Source: Gammaproteobacteria bacterium
GTDB taxonomy: Bacteria > Pseudomonadota > Gammaproteobacteria > Diplorickettsiales > Diplorickettsiaceae
Assembly: GCA_005877695.1 (NCBI GenBank)
Contig: VBOA01000013.1
Span: 101,750 to 165,749 of the forward strand
DNA: 64,000 bases
Direction: 5' to 3'
This document shows, in pieces, positions 30,786 to 40,136 of the stretch. Numbering within the stretch: the first letter of the stretch is position 1; every line of letters begins with the position of its first letter. Both the position numbers and the translations under genes were made by a program. The notes below the pieces were generated by a model. That model had not been told where the DNA came from. It worked only from the letters and a program-made list of their open reading frames with translations, and made no database searches.

Positions 30786-31844
30786 ATGTTACTGAGAGAA
30801 TTAATCGAAAAAAATAATCAATTATTAACGCCCGGACATTTTTCTGCTTATATAAAAAATTTATATGAACTCGGTGTTCGGTTAGAAAATGATTTTGTCC
30901 AGGCAGCTAAAAATCGCGGAGAGGGAACATTTCCTCAAGAAACATGTAAAAAGCAACGATTTTTTCAATATATTGAATATTATTTCAGGTTTAAATATTT
31001 AATTTTTCCGTCTGAAAAAAGCTTAGCAACAAGATTATGGAACTTAAAAAGTTTTTTAATCGCCTGGGAAGATCCGGCATTACGTCAACAACAAGATAAA
31101 CGACTCCGTCAATCAATTAAACTAAAAGCCGATATCGATAAATCGTTTCGGGTAGATATTCATGCGGCATTGATTGCAGAAGTCATTCGTTTGCAGACAG
31201 AAGTCAGTATTGTTATGCAGCAAGAGTTACCTGCTATTAATTTTGAAGCCGAATTAACGGCAGAACAATTAAATACAGCACTTATTAACTGTCTTCGTGA
31301 TTGTATCGATTTGCTATCGAGTCAAATACCTGAGCACATCGATCAAACCTACGACCAAGCTGCTAAAGCTATTGCCCGTTTTAAACCCAGAGCCGATAAA
31401 TTTTTACATGGCCTCAGTATTATTATTGGCTTGCTTGCCGCATTAGCCTGTGGTTTAGCTACCGGTGGCTTTCTGTTCTTTTTAGTCAGTGGTTTCGGTG
31501 CTCCATTGGGGATTGCGGTCTTGGCAGGATCGCTGATGTTTGCTGCTAGCACTTACGCCAACTTTGGACTTTTTTCTGCGCATTGTAGTCGATTTTTACG
31601 TACTTTAGCTAAAAACGGCGGAATTACTGAATTTTTTGACCAAAACGGTCAGCGTCAACAATTGTCAGCGTCCATAAAATGTTTACTGGCCTTGGGTGCG
31701 CTGCTTTCAATCGGTGTGGGTCTTAGCAATGCTTCCTTAACGATCATGTTTGGTATGGCATTAATCGCCACGATGTTCCCCAATTTAGTAATGATATTAC
31801 CGGCTATCCGGAATGACCATCGGTCTCAGTTTAATTATCTTTAA
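30786..31844 (+). CDS. Hypothetical membrane protein (possibly 5' part of a frameshifted gene with 31813-32598)
   Basis: Helical N-terminal region and hydrophobic C-terminal segments; overlaps the next ORF in another frame. Confidence 0.6.
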   Translation: MLLRELIEKNNQLLTPGHFSAYIKNLYELGVRLENDFVQAAKNRGEGTFPQETCKKQRFFQYIEYYFRFKYLIFPSEKSLATRLWNLKSFLIAWEDPALRQQQDKRLRQSIKLKADIDKSFRVDIHAALIAEVIRLQTEVSIVMQQELPAINFEAELTAEQLNTALINCLRDCIDLLSSQIPEHIDQTYDQAAKAIARFKPRADKFLHGLSIIIGLLAALACGLATGGFLFFLVSGFGAPLGIAVLAGSLMFAASTYANFGLFSAHCSRFLRTLAKNGGITEFFDQNGQRQQLSASIKCLLALGALLSIGVGLSNASLTIMFGMALIATMFPNLVMILPAIRNDHRSQFNYL

Positions 31845-32598
31845 AGCCTGGGTGTATTTGGTTAATGTCATTCGAACAAAATTTTCTTGTTGGGGAGATT
31901 TTTCTGAGTGCTTACTTAATCAACTTAAAGCCATCAAAAATCTTACAGTGACTCAGTTTTTAGGTTATCTATTTCAAGTAGCTTTTATTAGTTTTGCTTT
32001 ATTTGGCTTATTTTTCTTATGTTTTACTGGGGTTCCTATTTTAGTTCCTGCCTTTACGCCGATGGGTTCGTGGATAGTGGGTTTGGCTGCATTTTTGGGT
32101 GATCTGCCGTTTACAATAATCACTGTTTCGAGTTTTTGTAGTAGTTTGACGCAATGGTTTTCGCGGACCGATTCGAGTGAAACAGTAGAACGAGACGCGC
32201 TTGCTTCACCCGATAAACCGTCGTTACTGACTCGGATAGCGGAGGGTGTTATGTTAGTTGCCAATGCCGCCGGTCGATCAATACAAGTGTTTAACGGAAA
32301 ACTTATCTCTGTTTTTGCGGCAGTGGCTTGTTTTTTTTCTGTGCTCGCGGGCACGCTGCTTAAAGCGGATAACCCTGAAGAAAATAGCAGAAACAAAGCC
32401 AATCAAACCAATAAGGATTTATTGATTCAAGATGACTATAAAATTGCTGAAAGTACTCTTTCGGTAGTTTCAGATAATCCGCAGCGTCATTCAAAGGATA
32501 GTTCTTGTGCTGAATTTTTTTCTGCTGTCAGACGCGCATCTTCCTCTTCACCCTCAGAGGTTACTACTAAGTATGTTCCCGCTAAATTTTCCTGCTGA
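31813..32598 (+). CDS. Hypothetical membrane protein (possibly 3' part of same gene)
   Basis: Hydrophobic segments then Ser-rich hydrophilic tail; overlaps 3' end of 30786-31844. Confidence 0.55.
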   Translation: MTIGLSLIIFKAWVYLVNVIRTKFSCWGDFSECLLNQLKAIKNLTVTQFLGYLFQVAFISFALFGLFFLCFTGVPILVPAFTPMGSWIVGLAAFLGDLPFTIITVSSFCSSLTQWFSRTDSSETVERDALASPDKPSLLTRIAEGVMLVANAAGRSIQVFNGKLISVFAAVACFFSVLAGTLLKADNPEENSRNKANQTNKDLLIQDDYKIAESTLSVVSDNPQRHSKDSSCAEFFSAVRRASSSSPSEVTTKYVPAKFSC

Positions 32599-32680
32599 AA
32601 CTCACTTGCCGATATTTTCTATCGATGTCTATTACGAATATGCTAGACTTACCTAATTTAAACCAATCAGATCGCGATAT

Positions 32681-33730
32681 TTGATTCAAGAATTAAAAAA
32701 GGTTCGTTTCATGACAGATGATTTGCAACAAATTATTGAGCAAGCGGCCCAGTCGATTGCCGAAGCCAAACGTTCTTTCGATTTAGAGCAATTACGCAGC
32801 ACTTTATTAGGTAAAAAAAGTGCATTAAATGATTATCTGAAAAAATTAGCGCAATTACCTGCGGCTGAAAAACCCAAAGTAGGCCAAGCGGTTAATCAAG
32901 CCAAGCAACAAATTGAAGCCTTGCTAAAAGCACAGAGTGAATTATTAGTTAATCAAGAAATCAATGCGCAATTGGCGCGTGAAAAAGTGGATATTAGCTT
33001 AGCAGGCCGTGGTCAAGCGAACGGCAGTTTACATCCGGTAACACGTACGCGCAATCGCATCGAGAATTTTTTTACCAGTGTGGGTTTTAGTGTCGAGCAA
33101 GGTCCTGAAGTTGAGGATGATTATCATAATTTTGAGGCATTAAATATTCCGAGCAATCATCCTGCCCGGGCTTTACATGATACGTTTTATTTTGCCAATG
33201 GTTTACTATTACGGACGCACACTTCGCCGGTACAGATCCGAGCCATGCGCAATGCTAAACCGCCCATCAAAATGATTGCACCTGGTCGGGTTTATCGTTG
33301 TGATTCAGATGTGACCCATACTCCCATGTTTCATCAGGTCGAAGGTTTATTAATTGACGAATCGGCAAATTTTTCTGAGTTGAAAGGGTTATTAACCCAA
33401 TTTTTACAGCATTTTTTCGAAAGAAATGATCTGGCGATTCGTTTTCGTGCCGCTTATTTCCCATTTACCGAACCTTCGGCAGAAGTGGATATTCAATGTG
33501 TGATGTGTGATGGAGCGGGCTGTCGAGTATGTAGTCAAACCGGTTGGTTAGAAATATTAGGTTGTGGCATGGTCCATCCTAATGTCTTAGAGAAAGTGGG
33601 TTTAGCAGCGGATAAATATCAAGGTTATGCGTTTGGTATGGGTATTGATCGTTTAGCATTATTACGCTATCGAATTCCTGATTTGCGCTTGATGTTTGAA
33701 AATGATTGTCGTTTTTTAGAGCAATTTTAA
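32681..33730 (+). CDS. pheS: Phenylalanine-tRNA ligase alpha subunit; start probably ATG 32711
   Basis: [54 protein letters not shown]. Confidence 0.97.
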   Translation: MIQELKKVRFMTDDLQQIIEQAAQSIAEAKRSFDLEQLRSTLLGKKSALNDYLKKLAQLPAAEKPKVGQAVNQAKQQIEALLKAQSELLVNQEINAQLAREKVDISLAGRGQANGSLHPVTRTRNRIENFFTSVGFSVEQGPEVEDDYHNFEALNIPSNHPARALHDTFYFANGLLLRTHTSPVQIRAMRNAKPPIKMIAPGRVYRCDSDVTHTPMFHQVEGLLIDESANFSELKGLLTQFLQHFFERNDLAIRFRAAYFPFTEPSAEVDIQCVMCDGAGCRVCSQTGWLEILGCGMVHPNVLEKVGLAADKYQGYAFGMGIDRLALLRYRIPDLRLMFENDCRFLEQF

Positions 33731-33731
33731 T

Positions 33732-36107
33732 ATGAAATTGAGTGAACAATGGTTGCGCGAATGGGTTAATCCCGATTTAACGGTTAAACAGCTAGCTGAA
33801 CAAATGACCTTAGCGGGTTTAGAGGTAGCCACTATCCATCCCGTGGCGGGTTGTTTTAATAAAGTGGTTGTCGGAGAAGTGCTCAGTGCTGTTGCTCATC
33901 CCGACGCATCACGTTTACAAGTCTGTGTAGTGACTATCGGCAGTGAGCCAAATTTACAGATTGTGTGTGGTGCGAAAAATTGTCGTGAGGGTTTAAAGGT
34001 TGCGGTTGCCCAGGTGGGCGCACAATTACCCAATGAGCTAGTGATTAAAGAAGCGAAGTTACGGGGAGTCGTTTCTCAGGGAATGTTATGTTCCAGTAAT
34101 GAGTTAGGTATTGCAGAAACCGCCCAAGCTACCGGAATCTTGGAATTGCCTTTCGATGCCCCGTTGGGTAAAGATCTTCGTGAGTATTTACAATTAAACG
34201 ATCAGTGTTTAGATGTTCATTTGACACCGAATCGTGGTGATTGTTTGAGTATCAAAGGTTTAGCCCGTGATATTGCCGCGATAACCCAGCAGACACTGAT
34301 CGATCCGCCTATCGTAAAACAGCCAGCGGTTATTGAAGATAAAATTAAGCTTAACGTCGTCGCTGCGGAAGCTTGTCCACTTTATGTCGGTCGAATTATC
34401 CGTAATATTGATAAGCAAGTAAAAACGCCATTATGGATGCAGGAGCGTTTACGTCGTAGTGGTGTACGTAGCATTCATCCCGTGGTCGATGTGACGAATT
34501 ATGTTATGTTAGAACTCGGTCAACCTTTACATGCGTTTGATCTTAAACAATTAAATCATGAAGTGGGTGTGCGCTACGCCAAAGCGCAAGAACGTATCAC
34601 CCTATTAGACGGTAAAAATATTGAATTAGATTCAGCAACGTTAGTGATTTCCGATAAAAGTCGAGTGCTTGCTATAGCCGGTGTGATGGGCGGTGTAGAT
34701 TCATCGGTCACCTCAGAAACTCAGGATGTATTTTTGGAAAGTGCATTTTTTACTCCTGCGTGTATAGCTGGTCGTGCTAGACAGTATGGATTAAGTACCG
34801 ATTCAGCTTATCGATTTGAACGCGGTGTTGATCCAGCGATGACGGTGCCTGCTATCGAACGTGCTACACAATTACTGACAGAAATGGTGGGTGGCCAAGC
34901 AGGACCGGTGATGCAAATCGCTTCAGCCGTTCAGGCTAAACCCAGCATAAAATTTCGACCGGCGCATTTACAAAAATACTTAGGTTTTAGTTTGGATGAA
35001 AAAAAAATACAACGTATTTTTGCCAGCTTAGGCATTCAGGTGCAGCATACAGACGCGCAGGTTTGGCAAGTAATGCCGCCCACTTGGCGTTTTGATCTCA
35101 ATTTAGAAGTGGATCTCATTGAAGAGTTAGTACGGATTTATGGTTATCAACATATTCCAGTGAGTTTAGCCAATTGCCCTTTGATGTTTGTACCGCAACC
35201 CGAAACCCAACTTTCGTTAACACGTTTGCAAAGTTTACTGATCGACCGTGGTTATCATGAGGCCATCAATTATAGTTTTACTGCGCCTAAACTGCAGCAA
35301 ACACTTGTTCCTGATTCAGTCGCTATTAGGCTGTTAAATCCTATTTCCAGTGAACTTTCAGTCATGCGTACTAGTTTGTGGCCGGGCTTATTGAATACAT
35401 TGCGTTATAATCAACAACGACAGCAATTGAGTTGTCGTTTATTTGAAACCGGAGTTTGTTTTCAAATCCACAAAGAAACACTGGAACAGCGAGAATATTT
35501 AGCAGCCGTTGCCAGTGGACAATCTTTACCCGAACAATGGGGTGTTGCTAACACTCCTTTAGATTTTTTTACGATGAAATCTGATTTGGAAGCATTGTTG
35601 AGTTTAACAGCGAAACATGACATTCAATTTATGCCAGGAACCCATCCTGCTTTACATCCCGGTCTTTCCAGTAATTTACAGCATGCGGGTAAGACTATTG
35701 GATATTTGGGGGCCTTGCATCCGAAAGTCATTGCAGCATTAGATTTAATCGGCCCGGTGTTTTGTTTCGAATTAGAAACAGCTGCGATTAATACGAGGAA
35801 ATTGCCACAATTTAAAGCTTATTCTAAATTTCCTATGGTAAGACGAGATATTTCTTTTTGGATAGATAAAAAATATCTAGCACAAACTATTTTGCAGCTC
35901 GTGAATCATAAAGCAGGGGAATTATTACATCGATGCTTTTTCTTTGATGTCTATTTTTCCGCACAAGAACCAGAAAAGCACAGCTTAGCTTTAGCTTTAT
36001 GTTGGCAGCATCCAACCCGAACCTTGGTGGATGCTGAAGTGGATGACTTGATGCAAAAAATAATCGATCACCTTAAACAGAGTTTTGCTATTCAACTACG
36101 GGATTAG
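33732..36107 (+). CDS. pheT: Phenylalanine-tRNA ligase beta subunit
   Basis: MKLSEQWLREWVNPDLTVKQLAEQMTLAGLEV, VDVTNYVMLELGQPLHAFD. Confidence 0.97.
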   Translation: MKLSEQWLREWVNPDLTVKQLAEQMTLAGLEVATIHPVAGCFNKVVVGEVLSAVAHPDASRLQVCVVTIGSEPNLQIVCGAKNCREGLKVAVAQVGAQLPNELVIKEAKLRGVVSQGMLCSSNELGIAETAQATGILELPFDAPLGKDLREYLQLNDQCLDVHLTPNRGDCLSIKGLARDIAAITQQTLIDPPIVKQPAVIEDKIKLNVVAAEACPLYVGRIIRNIDKQVKTPLWMQERLRRSGVRSIHPVVDVTNYVMLELGQPLHAFDLKQLNHEVGVRYAKAQERITLLDGKNIELDSATLVISDKSRVLAIAGVMGGVDSSVTSETQDVFLESAFFTPACIAGRARQYGLSTDSAYRFERGVDPAMTVPAIERATQLLTEMVGGQAGPVMQIASAVQAKPSIKFRPAHLQKYLGFSLDEKKIQRIFASLGIQVQHTDAQVWQVMPPTWRFDLNLEVDLIEELVRIYGYQHIPVSLANCPLMFVPQPETQLSLTRLQSLLIDRGYHEAINYSFTAPKLQQTLVPDSVAIRLLNPISSELSVMRTSLWPGLLNTLRYNQQRQQLSCRLFETGVCFQIHKETLEQREYLAAVASGQSLPEQWGVANTPLDFFTMKSDLEALLSLTAKHDIQFMPGTHPALHPGLSSNLQHAGKTIGYLGALHPKVIAALDLIGPVFCFELETAAINTRKLPQFKAYSKFPMVRRDISFWIDKKYLAQTILQLVNHKAGELLHRCFFFDVYFSAQEPEKHSLALALCWQHPTRTLVDAEVDDLMQKIIDHLKQSFAIQLRD

Positions 36108-36113
36108 TGTACT

Positions 36114-36413
36114 ATGAGTTCAGTGTTAACCAAAGCTGATTTGATTAACAGCTTAAGACAACAAGAGCCTAATCTTAGCCGGCCCTTAGCGTCAAAATTA
36201 GCGGATGCTTTTTTTGACGAAATTGTATTGGCCTTAGAAAGAGGAGAAGCGGTTAAAATTTCTGGATTAGGTAGTTTTCGACGACGTCGAAAAAAGGAAC
36301 GACCGGGTCGAAATCCGAAAACCGGTGAAACTACGATCGTAAGTTCTCGGAATGTCGTGTTATTTCAAGCTAGCCAGAAATTAAAATCACAATTAAAGAG
36401 CCAAAAGAGTTAA
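36114..36413 (+). CDS. ihfA: Integration host factor subunit alpha
   Basis: LTKADLINSLRQQ, VKISGLGSFRRRRKKERPGRNPKTGE; downstream of pheT. Confidence 0.94.
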   Translation: MSSVLTKADLINSLRQQEPNLSRPLASKLADAFFDEIVLALERGEAVKISGLGSFRRRRKKERPGRNPKTGETTIVSSRNVVLFQASQKLKSQLKSQKS

Positions 36414-36538
36414 ATTTATTTTCTTGAATTCACGCTGAGTTTTTGGTTACTGTGCGAATGCGTCATCGTTGTTATTAATTCAATCGTTTTTAATTTTAGT
36501 TGCGCGTTTATTGCTAGGACATTACAATGTCCGCTTTT

Positions 36539-36615
36539 CGGGGCGTAGCGCAGCCTGGTAGCGCACCTGCATGGGGTGTAGGTGGTCGCTGGTTCAAATC
36601 CAGTCGCCCCGACCA
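36539..36615 (+). tRNA. tRNA-Pro (GGG)
   Basis: CGGGGCGTAGCGCAGCCTGGTAGCGCACCTGCATGGGGTGTAGGTGGTCGCTGGTTCAAATCCAGTCGCCCCGACCA. Confidence 0.96.
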
Positions 36616-36706
36616 ACTTGTTCACGCGCTGCTGTATATCTTTGCTAGCTTAGTGTAGGATAAATATAAGGAGTAGTATTTATTTACCTATATCAGGAGA
36701 TAGGCT

Positions 36707-37153
36707 ATGGCAATTTATGAAAATATTTTAGTAGCGATAGATTTACACCCTACCTGTGATGAAATTATCTTGAAGCGTGCACATACCCTCGCTAAAGGCG
36801 GGCATGTCAATTTATCGGTGATTCATGCTGTCGAACATATCAATGCCTATGGTGTGGCGCAAGCCTATCCTGCCGTTATCGATTTAGAAGGCGAAATGTT
36901 GGCCGAAGCGCAAAAACAATTAGCCGAAGTATCAAAAAAGTTTGATATCCCTACCAAACATCAATTTGTTGAAGTCGGATCACCTAAAGTGGTGATACTC
37001 GATAAAATGAAACAATTAAAAACCGATTTAATTATCATTGGTAGTCATGGTCGGCATGGTATCGGTGTATTATTTGGTTCCACAGCTAGTGCCGTGATTC
37101 ATCATCTTTCTTGTGATGCCTTAGTGGTGAAGATCCCTGAATTAAAAGCCTAA
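36707..37153 (+). CDS. Universal stress protein (UspA family)
   Basis: YENILVAIDLHPTCDEIILKRA, IIIGSHGRHGIGVLFGSTASAVIHH. Confidence 0.93.
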   Translation: MAIYENILVAIDLHPTCDEIILKRAHTLAKGGHVNLSVIHAVEHINAYGVAQAYPAVIDLEGEMLAEAQKQLAEVSKKFDIPTKHQFVEVGSPKVVILDKMKQLKTDLIIIGSHGRHGIGVLFGSTASAVIHHLSCDALVVKIPELKA

Positions 37154-37333
37154 TAATTTATCTGGTAGCATGTCGTAAAAGCTTCTACGGTTTAGTATCT
37201 TCCTAAATAATTTGCGCGCTCGATTTGTTTTAAGTTTTTAACAAATTAAATTTTAATTATTTTTTAATAAAACTGCGTCATACTAAAATAAATACTCATA
37301 ATAACAAAGGAGAATAGTATGCATAAGTCTACT

Positions 37334-37693
37334 CTAGGTAATGGAGGTAAAAAAACTCACCTCAATTAAGCAATGGTGATTTAGATGCGACGCATAAACA
37401 AAAATCATAGGAAGATCAAGTCTTTTTTTTAAGTCGAAAAGTTCAAAAAAAGATGCAGCGCGTTGAACTGGATTTTTGGCGTATACATTAACTATTTCTC
37501 CCTGGGCATTGATAGTAATGTTAGAGTTAGGAAATGCCTTTTTCAAAGCATTTTTATAACTCCATCTCGAGTTTCCTCCTAAATTGGAGCTAAGAAAGGG
37601 TTGGCACTCAAAAATAAGTGGTTCACTGTATTGACCGTCTTTCCCTTTACGTAGGCTGAGATCGATGGCATAGGCATAATAGTTGTCTTTCAT
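37334..37693 (-). CDS. Hypothetical protein
   Basis: 119-aa ORF, no family recognised. Confidence 0.45.
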   Translation of the reverse strand: MKDNYYAYAIDLSLRKGKDGQYSEPLIFECQPFLSSNLGGNSRWSYKNALKKAFPNSNITINAQGEIVNVYAKNPVQRAASFFELFDLKKRLDLPMIFVYASHLNHHCLIEVSFFTSIT

Positions 37694-37976
37694 AGCGACT
37701 TTTTAAAATTGAAGTGAAATCAGCGTATATTTATTTTAAAGTGTGATTCTTAAAGCACCATTAACTCAGCATTTTATTTAGAAATTAACCCTGTAGGTAG
37801 AACAGGCTATTCATCATTTAATAGTGTTGAAAGCTTTAAAATGATCGTCTGATCAGCAAAATTTGTTTATCTTAAATTTTTGAGCTACAGTAAGGGGGTA
37901 TTACTGACAAATGAGCCAAAAATAAGACGTTTACTATGTTACGTGAGTTTCTCTTGCTTAAATAAAGGAGTATTTA

Positions 37977-38200
37977 TGTTCAAAAGTCCGAGCGTTTTAG
38001 ACTGGATAGCATTAGTTATCTTATTTATCGGTGGTTTGAACTGGGGTTTAGTCGGTTTATTCCATTTTGATTTAATTACTGGTATTTTTGGGGATTATAG
38101 CCCGATAGCTAGAATTATTTATATTATTATCGGTTTATGTGCAATTTATGTACTCGTTCGTGCCATTAGCTGCTGTAAAAAGCACGTTTCAGTCCCTTAA
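37977..38200 (+). CDS. DUF378-type small membrane protein
   Basis: VLDWIALVILFIGGLNWGLVGLFHFDLITGIFG...SPIARIIYIIIGLCAIY; RBS AAGGAG before ATG 37977. Confidence 0.85.
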
Positions 38201-38220
38201 ATCTTCGGTTCACAACAACC

Positions 38221-38255
38221 TCCCGTCTTAGACGGGGGGATACCATTTTTTTATT
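38221..38255. terminator. Putative intrinsic terminator
   Basis: CCCGTCTTAGACGGG hairpin followed by T-rich tract. Confidence 0.6.
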
Positions 38256-38306
38256 TCAACGACATAAAGTTTATCCCATAACTAAAGAAGAATTCTAATG
38301 TTATTT

Positions 38307-38783
38307 TTATCCGTTGCTATGGGCAACTGATCCCATCAATGCACAACAAGTACCTACGCCTTTAGCAGTTACTTTTAAGGAATGTTTGGCACTCTTAATG
38401 CTTGGGTTTTTAAAAAGGCCAATAATGGTTATAGTCGTACCTATAAACCCCTTTGAAGCGGCGCCATATAGAGCTCCATAACCCAGGTCCGGAGATCTCA
38501 ATGCCATTTCCTAACGGCAAGTGAATTTTTTTCTTCAATACAAGGTTCACTCCAGCATGCATAAGCATATCCACACGCAACACCCATTATTGCGCCGGGT
38601 AATGCACCTAGAGCGGTATTTATGACTAGCGCACCTGTCCACCAACTCGTCTATTGCAAAGCGGTTAGCGTAGTTGCATGTTTTCCCTAATTGAAAATAG
38701 GGATTTATATTTTCCGAGTTTTCATTTTCTGGGGTTCTTTGTTCCATAATGTCATTAAGTTGAAGGGTTAGGTCTTTTGCCAT
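38307..38783 (-). pseudogene. Frameshifted Gly/Ala-rich membrane protein gene
   Basis: MAKDLTLQLNDIMEQRTPENENSENINPYFQLGKTC... then ALVINTALGALPGAIMGVACGYAYACWSEPCIEEKNS in another frame, then SPDLGYGALYGAASKGFIGTTITIIGLFKNPSIKSAKHSL in a third. Confidence 0.65.
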
Positions 38784-38914
38784 ATTTTTTCCTTAATTAA
38801 TGTAATTATATTTTTGTGATAACGCATTCAATTTAAGCTCGATTAAAGATTTATCTTTATTATTTTTATTACCGATTTTTGTATTGCAATAAATAATTTA
38901 GTCGTCATTCAGTT

Positions 38915-40111
38915 TTATTCTAGCAACTGAGCGCTTAACTCAACCTTCTCAATCTTTTCAAACCGTGAAGTAATTTTATCGGCTGAGGTTTTAGCATCTT
39001 GAATATCGGTATAAGCTTGTTGAATGTGGCGCGATAATTGATCCATACGTTGTTTAAAGCGCGAAAAGTCCCTAGCTAAAACGCTTAAATGTTCTTGGAT
39101 TAAGTGGATTTGCTCACGGGTGGCGGCATCCTTTAGGATAGCGCTGGTGGTGGTGAGTACTGCCATCATCGTGGTTGGTGAAACTAACCAGACGCGTTGG
39201 CGCTGTGCTTCTTCTACTAAATCATAATAGTTGGCATGAATTTCCGCAAAAACGGCTTCGGCAGGAATAAACAGTAAAGCACCTTCTGATGTTTCTCCGG
39301 GAATGATATATTTACTGGCTACCGCTTGAATATGATGGCGAATATCTTGACGAAATTGCGCGGCGGCGGCGCGCTGTTCACTTTTGGGTAAATCGATTTC
39401 GGTTAAGTTTCGAAAACCTTCTAAGGGAAATTTAGCATCGATGGCGATGCTCCCGGTAGGAGCGGGAAGTAATAGCAGACAATCGACACGCTTACCATTA
39501 CTCAGCGTATGTTGCAAACTATAATTTTTTGCAGGTAAGACATTTTCAATTAAGCCATTGAGTTGAACTTCACCAAAAACACCCCGTGAGCGTTTGTCGG
39601 CTAATATCTGTTGTAGATTCACCACATTGGTGGAAAGTTCAGTGATGCGTTTTTGCGCTTCATCGATCAAAGCCAGGCGCTTCACGACATCCGCAAAAGT
39701 GGCAGTGGTTTGTGCAAAGCCATCAAATAAGCGTTTTTCGACTTGGCCGCTAATTGCCAGTAATTTTTCTTGTGTGTTTTCGGTTAATTTGTCCATCCGT
39801 TGACTAATTTGTTGTAAACCTTGCTGCAAACTATCTTGTAGCAGTTTTAAACTATTAAGCTGGTGTTGATCAAATTGCTGTCGATAGGTATTGAGTTCCA
39901 GTAGGAGTTGTTCTTTATTGGCCGCTGTGTTGCGTTGGTCAACGACACGTGCATCATGGAGTTGATTAAGTAAGCGATTGATATCTGTCCAACGACTTTC
40001 CATTTGGATCATTTTGTCATGTTGACGTTCTAATTTATAAAAATGCAACAATGTAAAAGCGATTAAGCTGGTAAGCAGCGCTAAAGTGATATATATAAAA
40101 TAGAGGGGCAT
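38915..40111 (-). CDS. rmuC: DNA recombination protein RmuC
   Basis: KRSRGVFGEVQLNGLIENVLP, IAIDAKFPLEGF, ALLFIPAEAVFAEI, VWLVSPTTMMAVLTT. Confidence 0.94.
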   Translation of the reverse strand: MPLYFIYITLALLTSLIAFTLLHFYKLERQHDKMIQMESRWTDINRLLNQLHDARVVDQRNTAANKEQLLLELNTYRQQFDQHQLNSLKLLQDSLQQGLQQISQRMDKLTENTQEKLLAISGQVEKRLFDGFAQTTATFADVVKRLALIDEAQKRITELSTNVVNLQQILADKRSRGVFGEVQLNGLIENVLPAKNYSLQHTLSNGKRVDCLLLLPAPTGSIAIDAKFPLEGFRNLTEIDLPKSEQRAAAAQFRQDIRHHIQAVASKYIIPGETSEGALLFIPAEAVFAEIHANYYDLVEEAQRQRVWLVSPTTMMAVLTTTSAILKDAATREQIHLIQEHLSVLARDFSRFKQRMDQLSRHIQQAYTDIQDAKTSADKITSRFEKIEKVELSAQLLE

Positions 40112-40136
40112 AAATTTTTCCTACGCTTAGAATGCT

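Noticed and set aside
36416-36625. Minus-strand [33 protein letters not shown]...
   Set aside because: Antisense translation of tRNA-Pro, a common false annotation.
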